Assembly: GCA_038230735.1 (NCBI GenBank)
Contig: JBBRMR010000012.1
Coordinates: 19,037-83,036, forward strand
Direction of reading: 5' to 3'
DNA from: Arcicella sp038230735
Lineage (GTDB): Bacteria > Bacteroidota > Bacteroidia > Cytophagales > Spirosomataceae
Length of the DNA: 64,000 bases
Part shown: positions 8,101-17,589 of the stretch, piece by piece
Position numbering within the stretch: position 1 is the stretch's first letter
Layout of the letters: every line of letters starts with the position of its first letter
Notes under the pieces: model-generated
Seen by the model: the letters and a program-made list of their open reading frames with translations, nothing else
Database searches by the model: none
Told to the model about the DNA's origin: nothing
Position numbers and translations under genes: made by a program

Positions 8101-11100
8101 TTAAAATGTCATATTTATTCCTGCCAAAAACTGTCTTGCATTAGGTACACGCCCATGATCAACGCCTAAACCGATGTCGCCACGACCAACGTCAATGAGG
8201 TCGGGGTCTGAACCAGAATAGTTGGTGATGGTAAATAAATTCTGCCCTTGAACATATAAACGTAACTTACTAACCCCCAAACGACTTATCATTTTTGAGG
8301 GTACAGTATAACCTAATTGAACCGTTTTAGCCCTAAAATAAGAACCTGATTCTACAAAATAAGTATGCGGACGAGCATTACTGATGTTATCGTTAATGTC
8401 TAATTTAGGTAAACTGGCATTTTTATTTTCGGGAGTCCAACTATCATAGAGCATTTTTTTCGACCTATTGCCCGTAAAGCCATTAAAATCTGTCCACCAT
8501 TTGGTATTATTATAAATTTGATTGCCATAATTCCAGAAGAAAAACATATTCAAATCAAAGTTTTTATAAGCCACATCAAAATTAAATCCCATCTGGAAAT
8601 CTGGGTGAGGACTCCCCAAAAAAGTACGGTCATCGGCGGTTACTTTACCATCGCCATTGACATCTTTCAATCTCCAACGACCAACCGATTGTAGGGCGGA
8701 AGCATTAGAAGTTTTACTGAGACCAGGTTGGTCGGGAGCCGCCAAAACTTCTTCCACCGAGTTAAAGAAACCGTCCAAGACGTAGCCATAAAACATCCCA
8801 ATTGGTTGTCCTGTAACGGTACGTGAAACGGGAGAATTACGAGTACTGTTAGTAAAAAAATCTACCCCCGCACTCGAAACCAAATTACGATAGGCAGAAA
8901 AATTGACCGAAGTGGCATATTTCAACTCCCTGTTTAATCCTGTTCCACGGTATGATAGCATTAAGTCTATCCCCTTATTTTCGGTATTTCCTACGTTTAC
9001 AAATGGGGCGGTAAAATCACCTTCCGTGCCTGGACGAAGTATTTGTACCAATAAATCAGAAGTTTTTTTATTGTAAACATCTAAATTTACCTCCAAGGCA
9101 TTGTTGAAAAGGGCAAAATCAAGCCCTAAGTTGAGCGTTGCGGTTTCTTCCCATTTTGAACCTGGATTTCCCTTACGGTCAAGGTCATAACCTGCCACGG
9201 TGGATGTATTTGAACCGCCAATATCATAAAAGGAACGACTTGGGTCTGAGCGATAAAAGCTGTATTGATTATTGGCATCAATTTGGTCATTTCCTACTAC
9301 CCCGTAACCTGCCCTAATTTTTAAATCAGAAATAAAACTGGCATTTTTCATAAAATTCTCTTGCGAAATCCTCCAACCCACACTTGCCGACGGAAAATTA
9401 CCGTAACGTACTTCCTTGGCAAATTTGCTCGAACCGTCTCTACGAATGGTGGCATTGAACAAATATTTTCCATCATAAGAATAATCAATTCTTCCAAAAG
9501 TTGAAAATAATGCCTCTGATGCAATACTGGACGTATTATTTTGCCCCACAGGATTTCCACGGTCTAAGACCCAAAATGATTGGTCTGTAAATGGATAATA
9601 TCCCGACCTATCCCCGCCAATTTGTTCACGTTTGTATTCAACTGCCTCCGTACCCGCCAAAAATTTCAAGTCGTGTTTACCAAAAGATTTTTCAAAATTA
9701 AGGGTATTCGTAAATGTCCAACGATATTGAAATCCGCTTTGAACACTAAAACTGGTTTGAAAATTACCTTCTGAATGTTCTGGATTAACGTCCCTAAAAG
9801 CAGTATTATAATTATTGTTGTAATCAATACCGTAATTAGTTCTAAATCGCAAGCCCTTCAAGATATCCACTTCGGTATAAAGACTTCCCAAGAGACGAAT
9901 ATCACGTTCATTATTATTACGAGCTCTATATAAAATAGCAACAGGATTTTGACCATTACCCGTGCCAGCGGCTTTTGAGCCAGCAAAATTTCCATTGATG
10001 TCATACACGGGAACAATGGGTTGCATCCGATAGGCTTGCGACCACGGAGAACCTTCATCATTATCAGTTGAACCCTGCCTCAAGCGGTAAGACCCAAAAA
10101 GTGTTTCCCCAAAACGAATCTTTTTCCCTAATTTAAACTCTGAATTGGCACGAATGCTATAACGGTCATAAAACGTATATTTTTGCAAACCATCTTCCTT
10201 GTAATAGCCCAAACTCAGATTATAAACGGCTCTGTCTGTCCCCCCCGAAGCACTCAAATTATGGCTTTGTGTTGCGGCGGGTTGGGTACTTTCTTTAAAC
10301 CAATCTGTCCCTTGTTTATTGGCACGAACAATCTGATAAAAACCGTTTTGCTCATATACGTATTTACTGGGGTCAGCCAATGGATTTCCTTCAAAAAGCC
10401 CACCTGCAGTTCCTGCCAAAATATAATCTGGGATAACTGGCGTTGCTCCCTTGCCGTATTGTGATGATGTTGGCGTAATACCTGCTCCCAATTGTTGTTT
10501 CCACAATAGATCACCCAATTCAGTAGTATTAACCATGTCGGGATAGCGAGTAACGTTTGACACCCCGTAATAACTATCGTAACTTATTTGTGTTTTATTG
10601 GCTTTACCTTTTTTGGTGGTAATAATAATGACTCCACCAGCCCCTCTTGCTCCATAAATTGCCGCCGAAGAAGCATCTTTTAGGATATTCATACTTTCTA
10701 TATCATTGGGATTCAGTGAGTTAGTACCCGAAGTTTGAACGCCATCAATAATTACCAGCGGCTCATTACTACCAAAAGAACTTATGCCTCTAATCCGTAC
10801 ATAGCCGTTACCCCCAGGTTGATTAGACCCCGAAGCCACCACGCCAGCCACTCGCCCTTGCAACATATTACTCACATCGGCAGCGGGGCGAGATAGCGTT
10901 TGTTTCATATCTACCGTAGAAACTGAACCCGTTAAATCTGACTTCTTTTGCGTTCCATAACCCACCACAACCACTTCATTGAGGGATTTGATGTCGGCTT
11001 TTAGGCTGATATTGATGGTAGTACGATTACCCACAACGGCTTCCTGAGTTTCGTAACTGACAAAACTGAAAACTAAAACGCTTTTTGCATCGGGAACTGA

Positions 11101-11640
11101 AACGGTGTATTGCCCATTTGCATTCGTGGAAACACCCCGTGAAGTACCTTTTATGGACACATTTACGCCCGATATTGCATCGCCAGTTTCGTCAATTACT
11201 TTGCCTGTGATACTTAAATCTATTTTTTCGGGTAGATTGGGACTTACTGATTTTTCGTTTGGGATGAATACCTCATTGATTTGCTTTTTCAATAAAATTC
11301 TCGAACCCACCACTTCATAACCCACTTGAAAGGGTGTGAGAATATCATGCAAAATCTCTGAAAGTTTAGTATTCTTGGCTTTCAAGGTAATTTTTTCGTT
11401 TCCCGAAATCGTAGTTGAGCTATAAACAAACTTAATTTCGGCAAGTTTTTCAATTTGAGATAAAGCCTTTTTTAACTCAATGGACTCAAAATTGAGACTA
11501 ACCGATTGGTTGAGGATTTCCTGCCCATGTACTTTATTTGCGAGGGTCATCCCGCAAAAAAGTAGGCTCAGAAAGAGTTGAGTACAAGTTACCCGCATGA
11601 CATCGTACAGAATTTTTGGATTTGTAATTTTTTTTTGCAT
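8101..11640 (-). CDS. SusC/RagA family TonB-dependent outer-membrane transporter with STN domain
   Basis: About 1179 residues from the preferred start at 11638-11640 (MQKKITNPKILYDVM); an upstream in-frame Met would add 12 residues. Order: signal segment, STN domain (VSLNFESIELKKALSQIEKL), carboxypeptidase-like regulatory domain (ITGKVIDETGDAISGVNVSI), TonB-box region ending EVVVVGYGTQKKSDLTGSVS, plug (LQGRVAGV, RIRGISSFGSNEPLVIIDGV), and a long 22-strand-type barrel ending in aromatic MTF. The STN domain is the module that signals to FecR-type anti-sigma factors. That fits the sigma and FecR genes immediately upstream and indicates substrate-induced expression of this locus. Confidence 0.95.
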   Translation of the reverse strand: MQKKITNPKILYDVMRVTCTQLFLSLLFCGMTLANKVHGQEILNQSVSLNFESIELKKALSQIEKLAEIKFVYSSTTISGNEKITLKAKNTKLSEILHDILTPFQVGYEVVGSRILLKKQINEVFIPNEKSVSPNLPEKIDLSITGKVIDETGDAISGVNVSIKGTSRGVSTNANGQYTVSVPDAKSVLVFSFVSYETQEAVVGNRTTINISLKADIKSLNEVVVVGYGTQKKSDLTGSVSTVDMKQTLSRPAADVSNMLQGRVAGVVASGSNQPGGNGYVRIRGISSFGSNEPLVIIDGVQTSGTNSLNPNDIESMNILKDASSAAIYGARGAGGVIIITTKKGKANKTQISYDSYYGVSNVTRYPDMVNTTELGDLLWKQQLGAGITPTSSQYGKGATPVIPDYILAGTAGGLFEGNPLADPSKYVYEQNGFYQIVRANKQGTDWFKESTQPAATQSHNLSASGGTDRAVYNLSLGYYKEDGLQKYTFYDRYSIRANSEFKLGKKIRFGETLFGSYRLRQGSTDNDEGSPWSQAYRMQPIVPVYDINGNFAGSKAAGTGNGQNPVAILYRARNNNERDIRLLGSLYTEVDILKGLRFRTNYGIDYNNNYNTAFRDVNPEHSEGNFQTSFSVQSGFQYRWTFTNTLNFEKSFGKHDLKFLAGTEAVEYKREQIGGDRSGYYPFTDQSFWVLDRGNPVGQNNTSSIASEALFSTFGRIDYSYDGKYLFNATIRRDGSSKFAKEVRYGNFPSASVGWRISQENFMKNASFISDLKIRAGYGVVGNDQIDANNQYSFYRSDPSRSFYDIGGSNTSTVAGYDLDRKGNPGSKWEETATLNLGLDFALFNNALEVNLDVYNKKTSDLLVQILRPGTEGDFTAPFVNVGNTENKGIDLMLSYRGTGLNRELKYATSVNFSAYRNLVSSAGVDFFTNSTRNSPVSRTVTGQPIGMFYGYVLDGFFNSVEEVLAAPDQPGLSKTSNASALQSVGRWRLKDVNGDGKVTADDRTFLGSPHPDFQMGFNFDVAYKNFDLNMFFFWNYGNQIYNNTKWWTDFNGFTGNRSKKMLYDSWTPENKNASLPKLDINDNISNARPHTYFVESGSYFRAKTVQLGYTVPSKMISRLGVSKLRLYVQGQNLFTITNYSGSDPDLIDVGRGDIGLGVDHGRVPNARQFLAGINMTF

Positions 11641-11765
11641 ACTTTTAATAGTTTTATTATTGAACGGATAAAACAAGCCCCCGCTTTCATCAAAAGGTAA
11701 AAACCTAAATGGAAATTTTGAGGGTATTTAGTGAACCAAATGCTCGAAACATCTGCTTCACACGT

Positions 11766-11786
11766 CCCTTTCCCAACAGGAAAGGG
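11766..11786. repeat. Perfect short hairpin between fecR and susC
   Basis: CCCTTTCC (11766-11773) pairs with GGAAAGGG (11779-11786). The T-run follows on the plus strand, whereas the genes run on the minus strand, so as a terminator it would be oriented backwards. In the fecR-susC transcript it would form an intercistronic stem that could separate regulator and transporter mRNA levels. Confidence 0.5.
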
Positions 11787-11793
11787 ATTTTTT

Positions 11794-12795
11794 TTACTTA
11801 CAACCTTCACCATTAATGAAAATACTGGTACCTCGTTGCTCGTGGGTGGCGTTGATGGACTTACAAATTAAATCCAATTGAGTAGCCAACGGCAGGTCAT
11901 TGAGGTCGCCCGTAAAAACGCATTGGTTAAGGGTTTGGTTTTCGGTAACTATTTCTATTCCATAAATCGTCCGAAGATTGGTTAATACATCGGCAATGGC
12001 AACGGCTTCAAAGATGAACGTTTTTACGCTTTCCACTGGAATAATTGGGAGTGGTTCACTGACAAGCGTTGGGATAATTTCTTTGGTACTTTTATTGAAT
12101 ATAATTTTTTGGTTAGGCGTTAAAATAATGCCTTTATGGTTTTTGAGGTTACTATCTCCATTCTCAAACACCGAAACTCTCCCCGTTTTTACCGAAACCT
12201 CAATTATCGAAGACGCTTCGTTTGATTTAATATTAAAACTTGTCCCTAAAACTTGGGTAGTCAGATTGCCCGCATACACAATGAAAGGCTTTGTTGGGTC
12301 TTTTTGGACATCAAAAAAGGCTTCACCTTTTAAGTAAACTTTTCTATTTTTGTCGCCAAAGTGTTCTGGGTAAGTAATGCTACTACCAACGCTGAGTAAA
12401 ATAATGCTACCATCTTCTAAGAATATTTTCTGAGATTTTTTGGCAGTATTTTTTACAACCACACCTTCAATAAGTAACTCCTTTTGAGTAGTTACAACTT
12501 GTTTTTCAACTTTTTTGGCAAAAAATATCCACCCAAAACTTAGCATTATCAATATGCAGGCTGCCAAAGCTAATCTTTGCCATGAAAAACTGTTGAAAAT
12601 TAAGTTTCGAGGTTGCATGGTGGCAATAATGTTTATCCAAAGGCGGTTTTCGGTAATTTTCTTTTCCGAAGCATCAAGTAATGTAGGGTTTTCTACTTGT
12701 TTTTCGTACCAATCTAATACCTGTTTTTCCTCGATAGCGGTGCAATTGCCAGCGAGGTATTTCTCTAAAAGGTTATCAAATTCGTGTTGATTCAT
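11794..12795 (-). CDS. FecR-family anti-sigma factor
   Basis: 333 residues. The N-terminal cytoplasmic anti-sigma part starts MNQHEFDNLLEKYLAGNCTA. One transmembrane helix (RLALAACILIMLSFGWIFFA, about residues 70-90) follows. The periplasmic FecR domain has VVVKNTAKKSQKIFLEDGS and FGDKNRKVYLKGEAFFDVQK, then FIVYAGNLTTQVLGTSFNI. The C-terminal DUF4974-type region (ADVLTNLRTIYGIEI, FTGDL) receives the STN signal from SusC. It starts 2 bp after the sigma gene, so the two are co-translated, and it should hold that sigma factor inactive until the transporter is loaded. Confidence 0.93.
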   Translation of the reverse strand: MNQHEFDNLLEKYLAGNCTAIEEKQVLDWYEKQVENPTLLDASEKKITENRLWINIIATMQPRNLIFNSFSWQRLALAACILIMLSFGWIFFAKKVEKQVVTTQKELLIEGVVVKNTAKKSQKIFLEDGSIILLSVGSSITYPEHFGDKNRKVYLKGEAFFDVQKDPTKPFIVYAGNLTTQVLGTSFNIKSNEASSIIEVSVKTGRVSVFENGDSNLKNHKGIILTPNQKIIFNKSTKEIIPTLVSEPLPIIPVESVKTFIFEAVAIADVLTNLRTIYGIEIVTENQTLNQCVFTGDLNDLPLATQLDLICKSINATHEQRGTSIFINGEGCK

Positions 12796-12797
12796 GA

Positions 12798-13355
12798 TTA
12801 ATTATTGGACTGGTAGCATTGCAGTTGTTCTCGCAATACTTTTACCGATTTTGTAATATGATATTCTACCGCCTTTTCAGATAACTCCATTTGCAAGGCA
12901 ATTGCTTTTACTGATTGATTTTCAAAGCGACTTTTTACAAAAATTTCCGCACTTTTTTCGGGAAGTTTTTTCATAGCTTCCTCTACGGCTTTTGCCAAAT
13001 CAGAAAAATGAATAATTTCTTCCGTTTGGTTAGAATATTGAATTTCATGGAAAATCTGATACTCTTGAAATTTTCTGAAATTAATCTGCGATTTGATAAA
13101 ATTAGTAGTCCGATGTTTTACCGATACCACTAAATAAACTCCTAAATTCCGAATATCTATCTCTCCAACCCTACTCCAAATCGTTACAAAAACGTCCTGT
13201 ACAATTTCTTCTGCCTCTTGTTTATTCCCCAAAGAATGATAGGCTACATTAAACATTTTGTACCAATAACGCTGATAAATTTCGGCAAAAGCAAGCGAGT
13301 TCCCTTGTTGAAGGAATTCAACTAATTGCTCATCACTGAAAGTTTTATAAGACAT
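12798..13355 (-). CDS. ECF sigma factor (FecI-like, Bacteroidota type)
   Basis: 185 residues with sigma region 2 (FAEIYQRYWYKMFNVAYHSL, then KQEAEEIVQDVFVTIWSRVG) and region 4 (KLPEKSAEIFVKSRFENQSV, then KAIALQMELSEKAVEYHITK). The length and the YHITK helix match Bacteroidota sigma factors paired with FecR and SusCD. It is first in the minus-strand unit sigma-fecR-susC-susD and probably directs transcription of susCD, and possibly of itself. Confidence 0.93.
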   Translation of the reverse strand: MSYKTFSDEQLVEFLQQGNSLAFAEIYQRYWYKMFNVAYHSLGNKQEAEEIVQDVFVTIWSRVGEIDIRNLGVYLVVSVKHRTTNFIKSQINFRKFQEYQIFHEIQYSNQTEEIIHFSDLAKAVEEAMKKLPEKSAEIFVKSRFENQSVKAIALQMELSEKAVEYHITKSVKVLREQLQCYQSNN

Positions 13356-13489
13356 GGGCTGTTAATGATTGGGATTACAGTATAGTCAATCTCGAAGATA
13401 AAATCCCTAAATGATTTTAGAAATTCTTTTAAAAATACAATAAAAGAGATGAAATATAACTATTGTAATATTATTCGTTACCTAGCTTA

Positions 13490-13523
13490 AAAAAAAGGAA
13501 AGCTAATCAAATAACTTTCCTTT
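13490..13523 (-). terminator. Rho-independent terminator of the carotenoid desaturase unit
   Basis: On the minus strand AAAGGAAAG and CTTTCCTTT (plus coordinates 13515-13523 and 13494-13502) form a perfect 9-bp stem followed by a T-run. It lies about 20 bp after the desaturase stop and separates that unit from the sigma gene. Confidence 0.8.
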
Positions 13524-13543
13524 GTGCCTTGGTTATTTTATGC

Positions 13544-15064
13544 CTACAAAAATCCACTCATAATCTTCGCCGAAGACAATGCTAAAGGGATTCCTCCGCC
13601 TGGGTGAACACTTCCCCCTACAAAATACAAGTTTTTGATTTTTGAAGAAAAATTGGCGTGTCTCAAAAATGCAGCGTAACGATTATTGGACGAATTGCCG
13701 TACAAAGCTCCTTGTGCCGAAGACGTTTTAGACTCAATCGTTCTGGGGTCGAGAATTGACTCACACTCAATCAGTTCCGAAATATCAACGCCCAAAGTTC
13801 GTTTGATTTTTTGAATTACATTTTGCTTGGTTTCGGCAATAATTTTATCCCAATCTTGTCCTTCATTCGCAGGGGCATTTATTAGCACAAACCAATTTTC
13901 GCAACCCTCGGGAGCATCATCAGGCTTATGTTTTGAGGTGATGTTAATATAAACCGTTGGGTCGTGATAAATCGTTTTGTCCTCGAACATTGTCTTGAAT
14001 TCCTCCCGATAATTTTCACTAAACAAAATATTATGCAAATCTAATTGAGGGAATTGTTGCTTGATTCCCCAATAAAAAATTACTCCTGAGCTTGATTTAG
14101 GCTGATTTAATAGAAAATTGGGATGTTTGGCATGAGGCAAAAGTTTTCGGTAAGTGTGAGTTACGTCCATGTTAGAAACGATGTAGTTATGAGGTGTGAG
14201 ATATGAGACATGAGTATTTAACTCCTCAATTTTCGTCCATTCATCTTTCATCTTTTCACCTTTTAACCTTTTGACCTTCAATTCTTTCACCTCCCCATTT
14301 TCCAAGGTAATTTCCTCTACCTGCGTTTCAAAATAAAACTCCACACCTAAACTTTTTGCCAATTCTACCAAAGAATTGGTGATAGAAACCATGCCTTTTT
14401 TAGGGAAAAATGCTCCAATATTGTATTCCAAATGTGGAATAATATTGAGCGTGGCAGGAGTTTGGTAAGGGTCAGAACCGTTATAAGTAGCATAACGATT
14501 GAAAAGTTGTACAATTTTTGGGTTTTTGAATAGTTTTTGATTGGCGGAATTCATTGTACCAAAAATGCCTAATTTGGGTAAATTCAGATACCCTTTCAAG
14601 GCTTTTTGGGAAGTCCAAGTGGATAATTTATGCAAAGAATCTTGTAGGAAAAGACCATCTAACACTTCATATTTAAAGGCAGCATCTTTCAGAAACTGTA
14701 AAATCTTCTCTGCCTTTTCGCCAGTTACGGTTTCTACTTCTTGGGCAAATTTTTCGGGTTCAGCCCAAGCGGTTAATTGGGTTTGGTCTTCCCAAAAATA
14801 GCGACAAACCTCGGTCAGTTGCTCATATTTAAAGAAATCAGCGGGATTTTTACCTACCAATTCAAATAATTCTGTAACTAAATGCGGTAAGGTAAACAAA
14901 GAAGGACCCGCATCAAAACGATAACCATTTTGCTCGAAACTACTCAATTTCCCTCCTGCATAAGCATTGGCTTCAAATACCGAAACGGCATAGCCTTTAT
15001 GTGCCAAACGAATAGCCGAAGCAATTCCCGCAATCCCTGCCCCAATAACGGCGACTTTTTTCAT
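13544..15064 (-). CDS. Carotenoid desaturase, CrtI/CrtD family
   Basis: 506 residues. The FAD-binding dinucleotide fold is at the very start (VAVIGAGIAGIASAIRLAHK, then VSVFEANAYAGGKL). The family C-terminal FAD signature is LYFVGGSVHPGGGIPLALSS. The GGSVHPGGGIPL form and YRKLLP block suggest a CrtD-like (3,4-desaturase) rather than phytoene-desaturase role, but family members are hard to separate by eye. Residues about 263-292 (KVKRLKGEKMKDEWTKIEEL and onward) are a charged insertion not expected between the KELKV strand and NYIVSNMD of the family; the DNA there resembles the window's intergenic repeats. No other carotenoid gene is adjacent. A di-haem cytochrome gene lies upstream. Confidence 0.88.
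   Translation of the reverse strand: MKKVAVIGAGIAGIASAIRLAHKGYAVSVFEANAYAGGKLSSFEQNGYRFDAGPSLFTLPHLVTELFELVGKNPADFFKYEQLTEVCRYFWEDQTQLTAWAEPEKFAQEVETVTGEKAEKILQFLKDAAFKYEVLDGLFLQDSLHKLSTWTSQKALKGYLNLPKLGIFGTMNSANQKLFKNPKIVQLFNRYATYNGSDPYQTPATLNIIPHLEYNIGAFFPKKGMVSITNSLVELAKSLGVEFYFETQVEEITLENGEVKELKVKRLKGEKMKDEWTKIEELNTHVSYLTPHNYIVSNMDVTHTYRKLLPHAKHPNFLLNQPKSSSGVIFYWGIKQQFPQLDLHNILFSENYREEFKTMFEDKTIYHDPTVYINITSKHKPDDAPEGCENWFVLINAPANEGQDWDKIIAETKQNVIQKIKRTLGVDISELIECESILDPRTIESKTSSAQGALYGNSSNNRYAAFLRHANFSSKIKNLYFVGGSVHPGGGIPLALSSAKIMSGFL
14189..14278. repeat. Repeat-like in-frame insertion inside the carotenoid desaturase
   Basis: About 90 bp encode a low-complexity stretch absent from the expected family pattern. 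The plus strand reads GTGTGAGATATGAGACATGA and then T/C-rich words such as CATCTTTCATCTTTTCACC. The word TGAGACATGAGT also occurs in the intergenic DNA near 22705. AGGTGTGAGATATGA on the left is roughly complementary to the TTCATCTTTTCACCT on the right. The reading frame is kept. Confidence 0.5.
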
Positions 15065-15092
15065 AGAATTTCTATCAATAATTCATATCTTA

Positions 15093-15677
15093 TCATTCCT
15101 TCGGCACAATCGCCCCATTATCCGCCCATTCATGCACTGCCTTCGCAAATTCTTGCTGACTCAATGGAGGTAATGCTCTACCCGCACCAGGTTTGAAGCC
15201 CCAATTTACTAAGGAATCTTTCGTCATGTGTTCTACCAAAGCCGCTACATCACGCCCCTTATTTTTTGATTTATCCAAAATTGCTTGTCCCAATTGGGCA
15301 TCCGTCAGCCCCTGCCAACCCATACTTTTAGGAGCTAATTTCCAATGAGGAGCCCCTGGGGCATTTGAATAAGGATTATTTTCTTTTTGATGACAAGTAT
15401 TACATCGCATCACAGATAGTCCCTCATCATCTTTGCCCCGTTGAACATTGAACAAATGCACGTGAGCGTTGTCTCCTTGACGTGGGTGATCATCGGTAGG
15501 ATGGCAGTTCATACAACGCTCATGTTTGATAACTTTAAGCATCGAATTGAAAGCCAATAACGACTTTTGCTCCTTTTCAAGAGAGATTTTTTGCGGAGAA
15601 ACATCCTTTCGCCATGCCGACAAACTAAGGACTGCAACGGTCAAGAAGGCAAGAGAAATAAGGCTAAGTATTTTCAT
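15093..15677 (-). CDS. Exported di-haem cytochrome c-like protein
   Basis: About 194 residues from the internal Met at 15675-15677, which gives a normal signal peptide (MKILSLISLAFLTVAVLSLS); the longer ORF has 22 extra residues. Two c-type haem motifs are visible, CMNCH (within HERCMNCHPTDDHPRQGD) and CNTCH (within VMRCNTCHQKENNP), 40-50 residues apart. The C-terminal region WGFKPGAGRALPPLSQQEFA suits a periplasmic or membrane-anchored electron carrier. Its redox partner is not identifiable. The adjacent desaturase shares strand but not an obvious function. Confidence 0.8.
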   Translation of the reverse strand: MKILSLISLAFLTVAVLSLSAWRKDVSPQKISLEKEQKSLLAFNSMLKVIKHERCMNCHPTDDHPRQGDNAHVHLFNVQRGKDDEGLSVMRCNTCHQKENNPYSNAPGAPHWKLAPKSMGWQGLTDAQLGQAILDKSKNKGRDVAALVEHMTKDSLVNWGFKPGAGRALPPLSQQEFAKAVHEWADNGAIVPKE

Positions 15678-15762
15678 AATCAAAAGCGTTAAGAATGTAA
15701 ATAAGAGCAGTTTCAAAACTGCCCTTACACTATCAAAATACATTAAATTATCATGCCATCCT

Positions 15763-17586
15763 CTACTTCTTCCGCTTCAGAGCCAAATCATGGGCGGTAT
15801 CATAATAACTCCGAAGATTACTCCAATCGAAGGTATCGGAAATGCTTTCTACACGATTTCTTTGCGTAATTCTTTCACGGAGGGATTGTTTTACGAATTT
15901 TAACATCATTTCTGATAATTGCTCGGCGGCTTTATGAAAATCTTGGGTTTTACGGTTCACAACCATTACGCCCCATTGTTCATAATCACGCATAATTTGC
16001 ATCATATAATCCCCAAAACCCGAAAGGTCGGAGGTGATAGTGGGTACGCCTCTGGCTATACATTCAAGCGGTGTATATCCCCACGGTTCATAATAACTTG
16101 GGAACACGCCCAAGTTACATCCCCGCACAAATTGCCCGTAATCTAAACCAAAAAGTGGATTGGTGGAAACGATAAAATCTGGGTGATACACAATCTTTAC
16201 TTTGTCTTCGGGATTGTTCATGAGGTTCATTTTACGAGTAAAATCCGTAATGCCATCTTCTTCTTTCAAAAGGTGCGTAACCACTTTTGGACGCTTGTTG
16301 GTCTTCCAAGTTTGGATAGTTCTACGCAATCTCAAACGCCAATAATCATCCACAAACTGGTTTAAATCAGGCGTTTGTAAATCCGTTGCCGATGCGGATG
16401 CTTGAAATAATTTATCCCCAATTTCTTTTTCAATAGCTTTGCAAGTCTCATGGATTTCGTCCATCACCGCCCTCGATTGCAATACTTCGGGGTCGATGGA
16501 ATGATAGGGTTGTTTCGTAATAAAAAACATCACGATGGTCTTGTTAATCTTGGCTTGCTTCATTTTCCAATTCAAACGAGCAAGGGCTTCAAGCGTGATG
16601 TCGTAACCTTTATTGGAAAATTCATATCGTCCAGAAGTAAAGAAATAAAGCGTTTTATCAAGGTCAAAAGGCTGACTTTGGAAAAAATGCCCCATCACAA
16701 ACTCATTGATACGGTCTTTGAATTTAGTATGCAAATTTTGATGTTCGTGCATTGCTGAGAAACGAGTGATGTTCAGTCCGTTTGGCAATATCAAATCAGG
16801 CACTTTTCCTAACAAAAACTCACACTCACGGGCGGTTACATCACTCACGGTAGTCATCACATTGCATAGGTTTGCCGCCAAGCGTTCAACGGTGGCTTGA
16901 GTTTCAATACCGTAATGTCGTGCTTCATCTAACCAATTGAAAGTGTGGAGTTTATCGTAGAAATCGGGTACATTTCCCGCCAAATATCTTCCCAGCATCG
17001 TGGCGTGCGTGGTGAAAACGGTGGCTACTTTCACATTATCTTTCTTCAAATCTGGCACGCAAGTAGCCGCCATCCACTCGTGGATATGTGCCACAATTTC
17101 CGACTTATTGCCTTGGTCTTGGGCAAATTCCGTCAAGAAAATACGAATCATTTCCCCGAACAGAATAGTCTGGTTCACAATGTCCTCTACATTGATAGTT
17201 GAAACTCCGTGTCTATCCCAGAGTTTAGCTTTCAGCTCATTGATTCTATCCCCAATTGAAGCCAAATCAAAAAGGACAATCCGAGGTCTTCCCGTAATGA
17301 GCCAATAGCCATAATGTACGCCCAAACCCGCAGCACGCATTTTTTGAATGGTTTTTCCTAAAATAGAATCATCTAAATCTTGAATGGGTTCAAATTCGGC
17401 GGAGGCAGTTTGGGGGAAATACGGACCTAAAAGGAAATAATTATTTCCCCACTTTTCGACCATCGCAGGAACTTTGGTGCGGATAACGGTGTAAATTCCG
17501 CCTACTTGATTACAGGTTTCCCAAGCAATTTCAACGAGAATTTTTTGCTTGCTGGCAGATGATTTGATTGGGTTTTGGATTTCCAT
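15763..17586 (-). CDS. Glycogen synthase, eukaryotic-type GT3 family
   Basis: 607 residues. The N-terminus ILVEIAWETCNQVGGIYTVI is the GT3 signature (E-x-A-x-x-V-G-G-I-Y-T-V) rather than the KVGGLAD of bacterial GlgA (GT5). YFLLGPYFP and the nucleotide-sugar site near the C-terminus (GVFPSYYEPWGYTPLECIAR, then GVPTITSDLSGFG) agree. It transfers glucose, usually from UDP-glucose in this family, to growing alpha-1,4-glucan. GT3 enzymes are common in Bacteroidota. The gene starts 3 bp after batA ends and probably shares its transcript. No allosteric N-terminal Arg cluster of the yeast or animal type was picked out. Confidence 0.9.
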   Translation of the reverse strand: MEIQNPIKSSASKQKILVEIAWETCNQVGGIYTVIRTKVPAMVEKWGNNYFLLGPYFPQTASAEFEPIQDLDDSILGKTIQKMRAAGLGVHYGYWLITGRPRIVLFDLASIGDRINELKAKLWDRHGVSTINVEDIVNQTILFGEMIRIFLTEFAQDQGNKSEIVAHIHEWMAATCVPDLKKDNVKVATVFTTHATMLGRYLAGNVPDFYDKLHTFNWLDEARHYGIETQATVERLAANLCNVMTTVSDVTARECEFLLGKVPDLILPNGLNITRFSAMHEHQNLHTKFKDRINEFVMGHFFQSQPFDLDKTLYFFTSGRYEFSNKGYDITLEALARLNWKMKQAKINKTIVMFFITKQPYHSIDPEVLQSRAVMDEIHETCKAIEKEIGDKLFQASASATDLQTPDLNQFVDDYWRLRLRRTIQTWKTNKRPKVVTHLLKEEDGITDFTRKMNLMNNPEDKVKIVYHPDFIVSTNPLFGLDYGQFVRGCNLGVFPSYYEPWGYTPLECIARGVPTITSDLSGFGDYMMQIMRDYEQWGVMVVNRKTQDFHKAAEQLSEMMLKFVKQSLRERITQRNRVESISDTFDWSNLRSYYDTAHDLALKRKK

Positions 17587-17589
17587 TTT

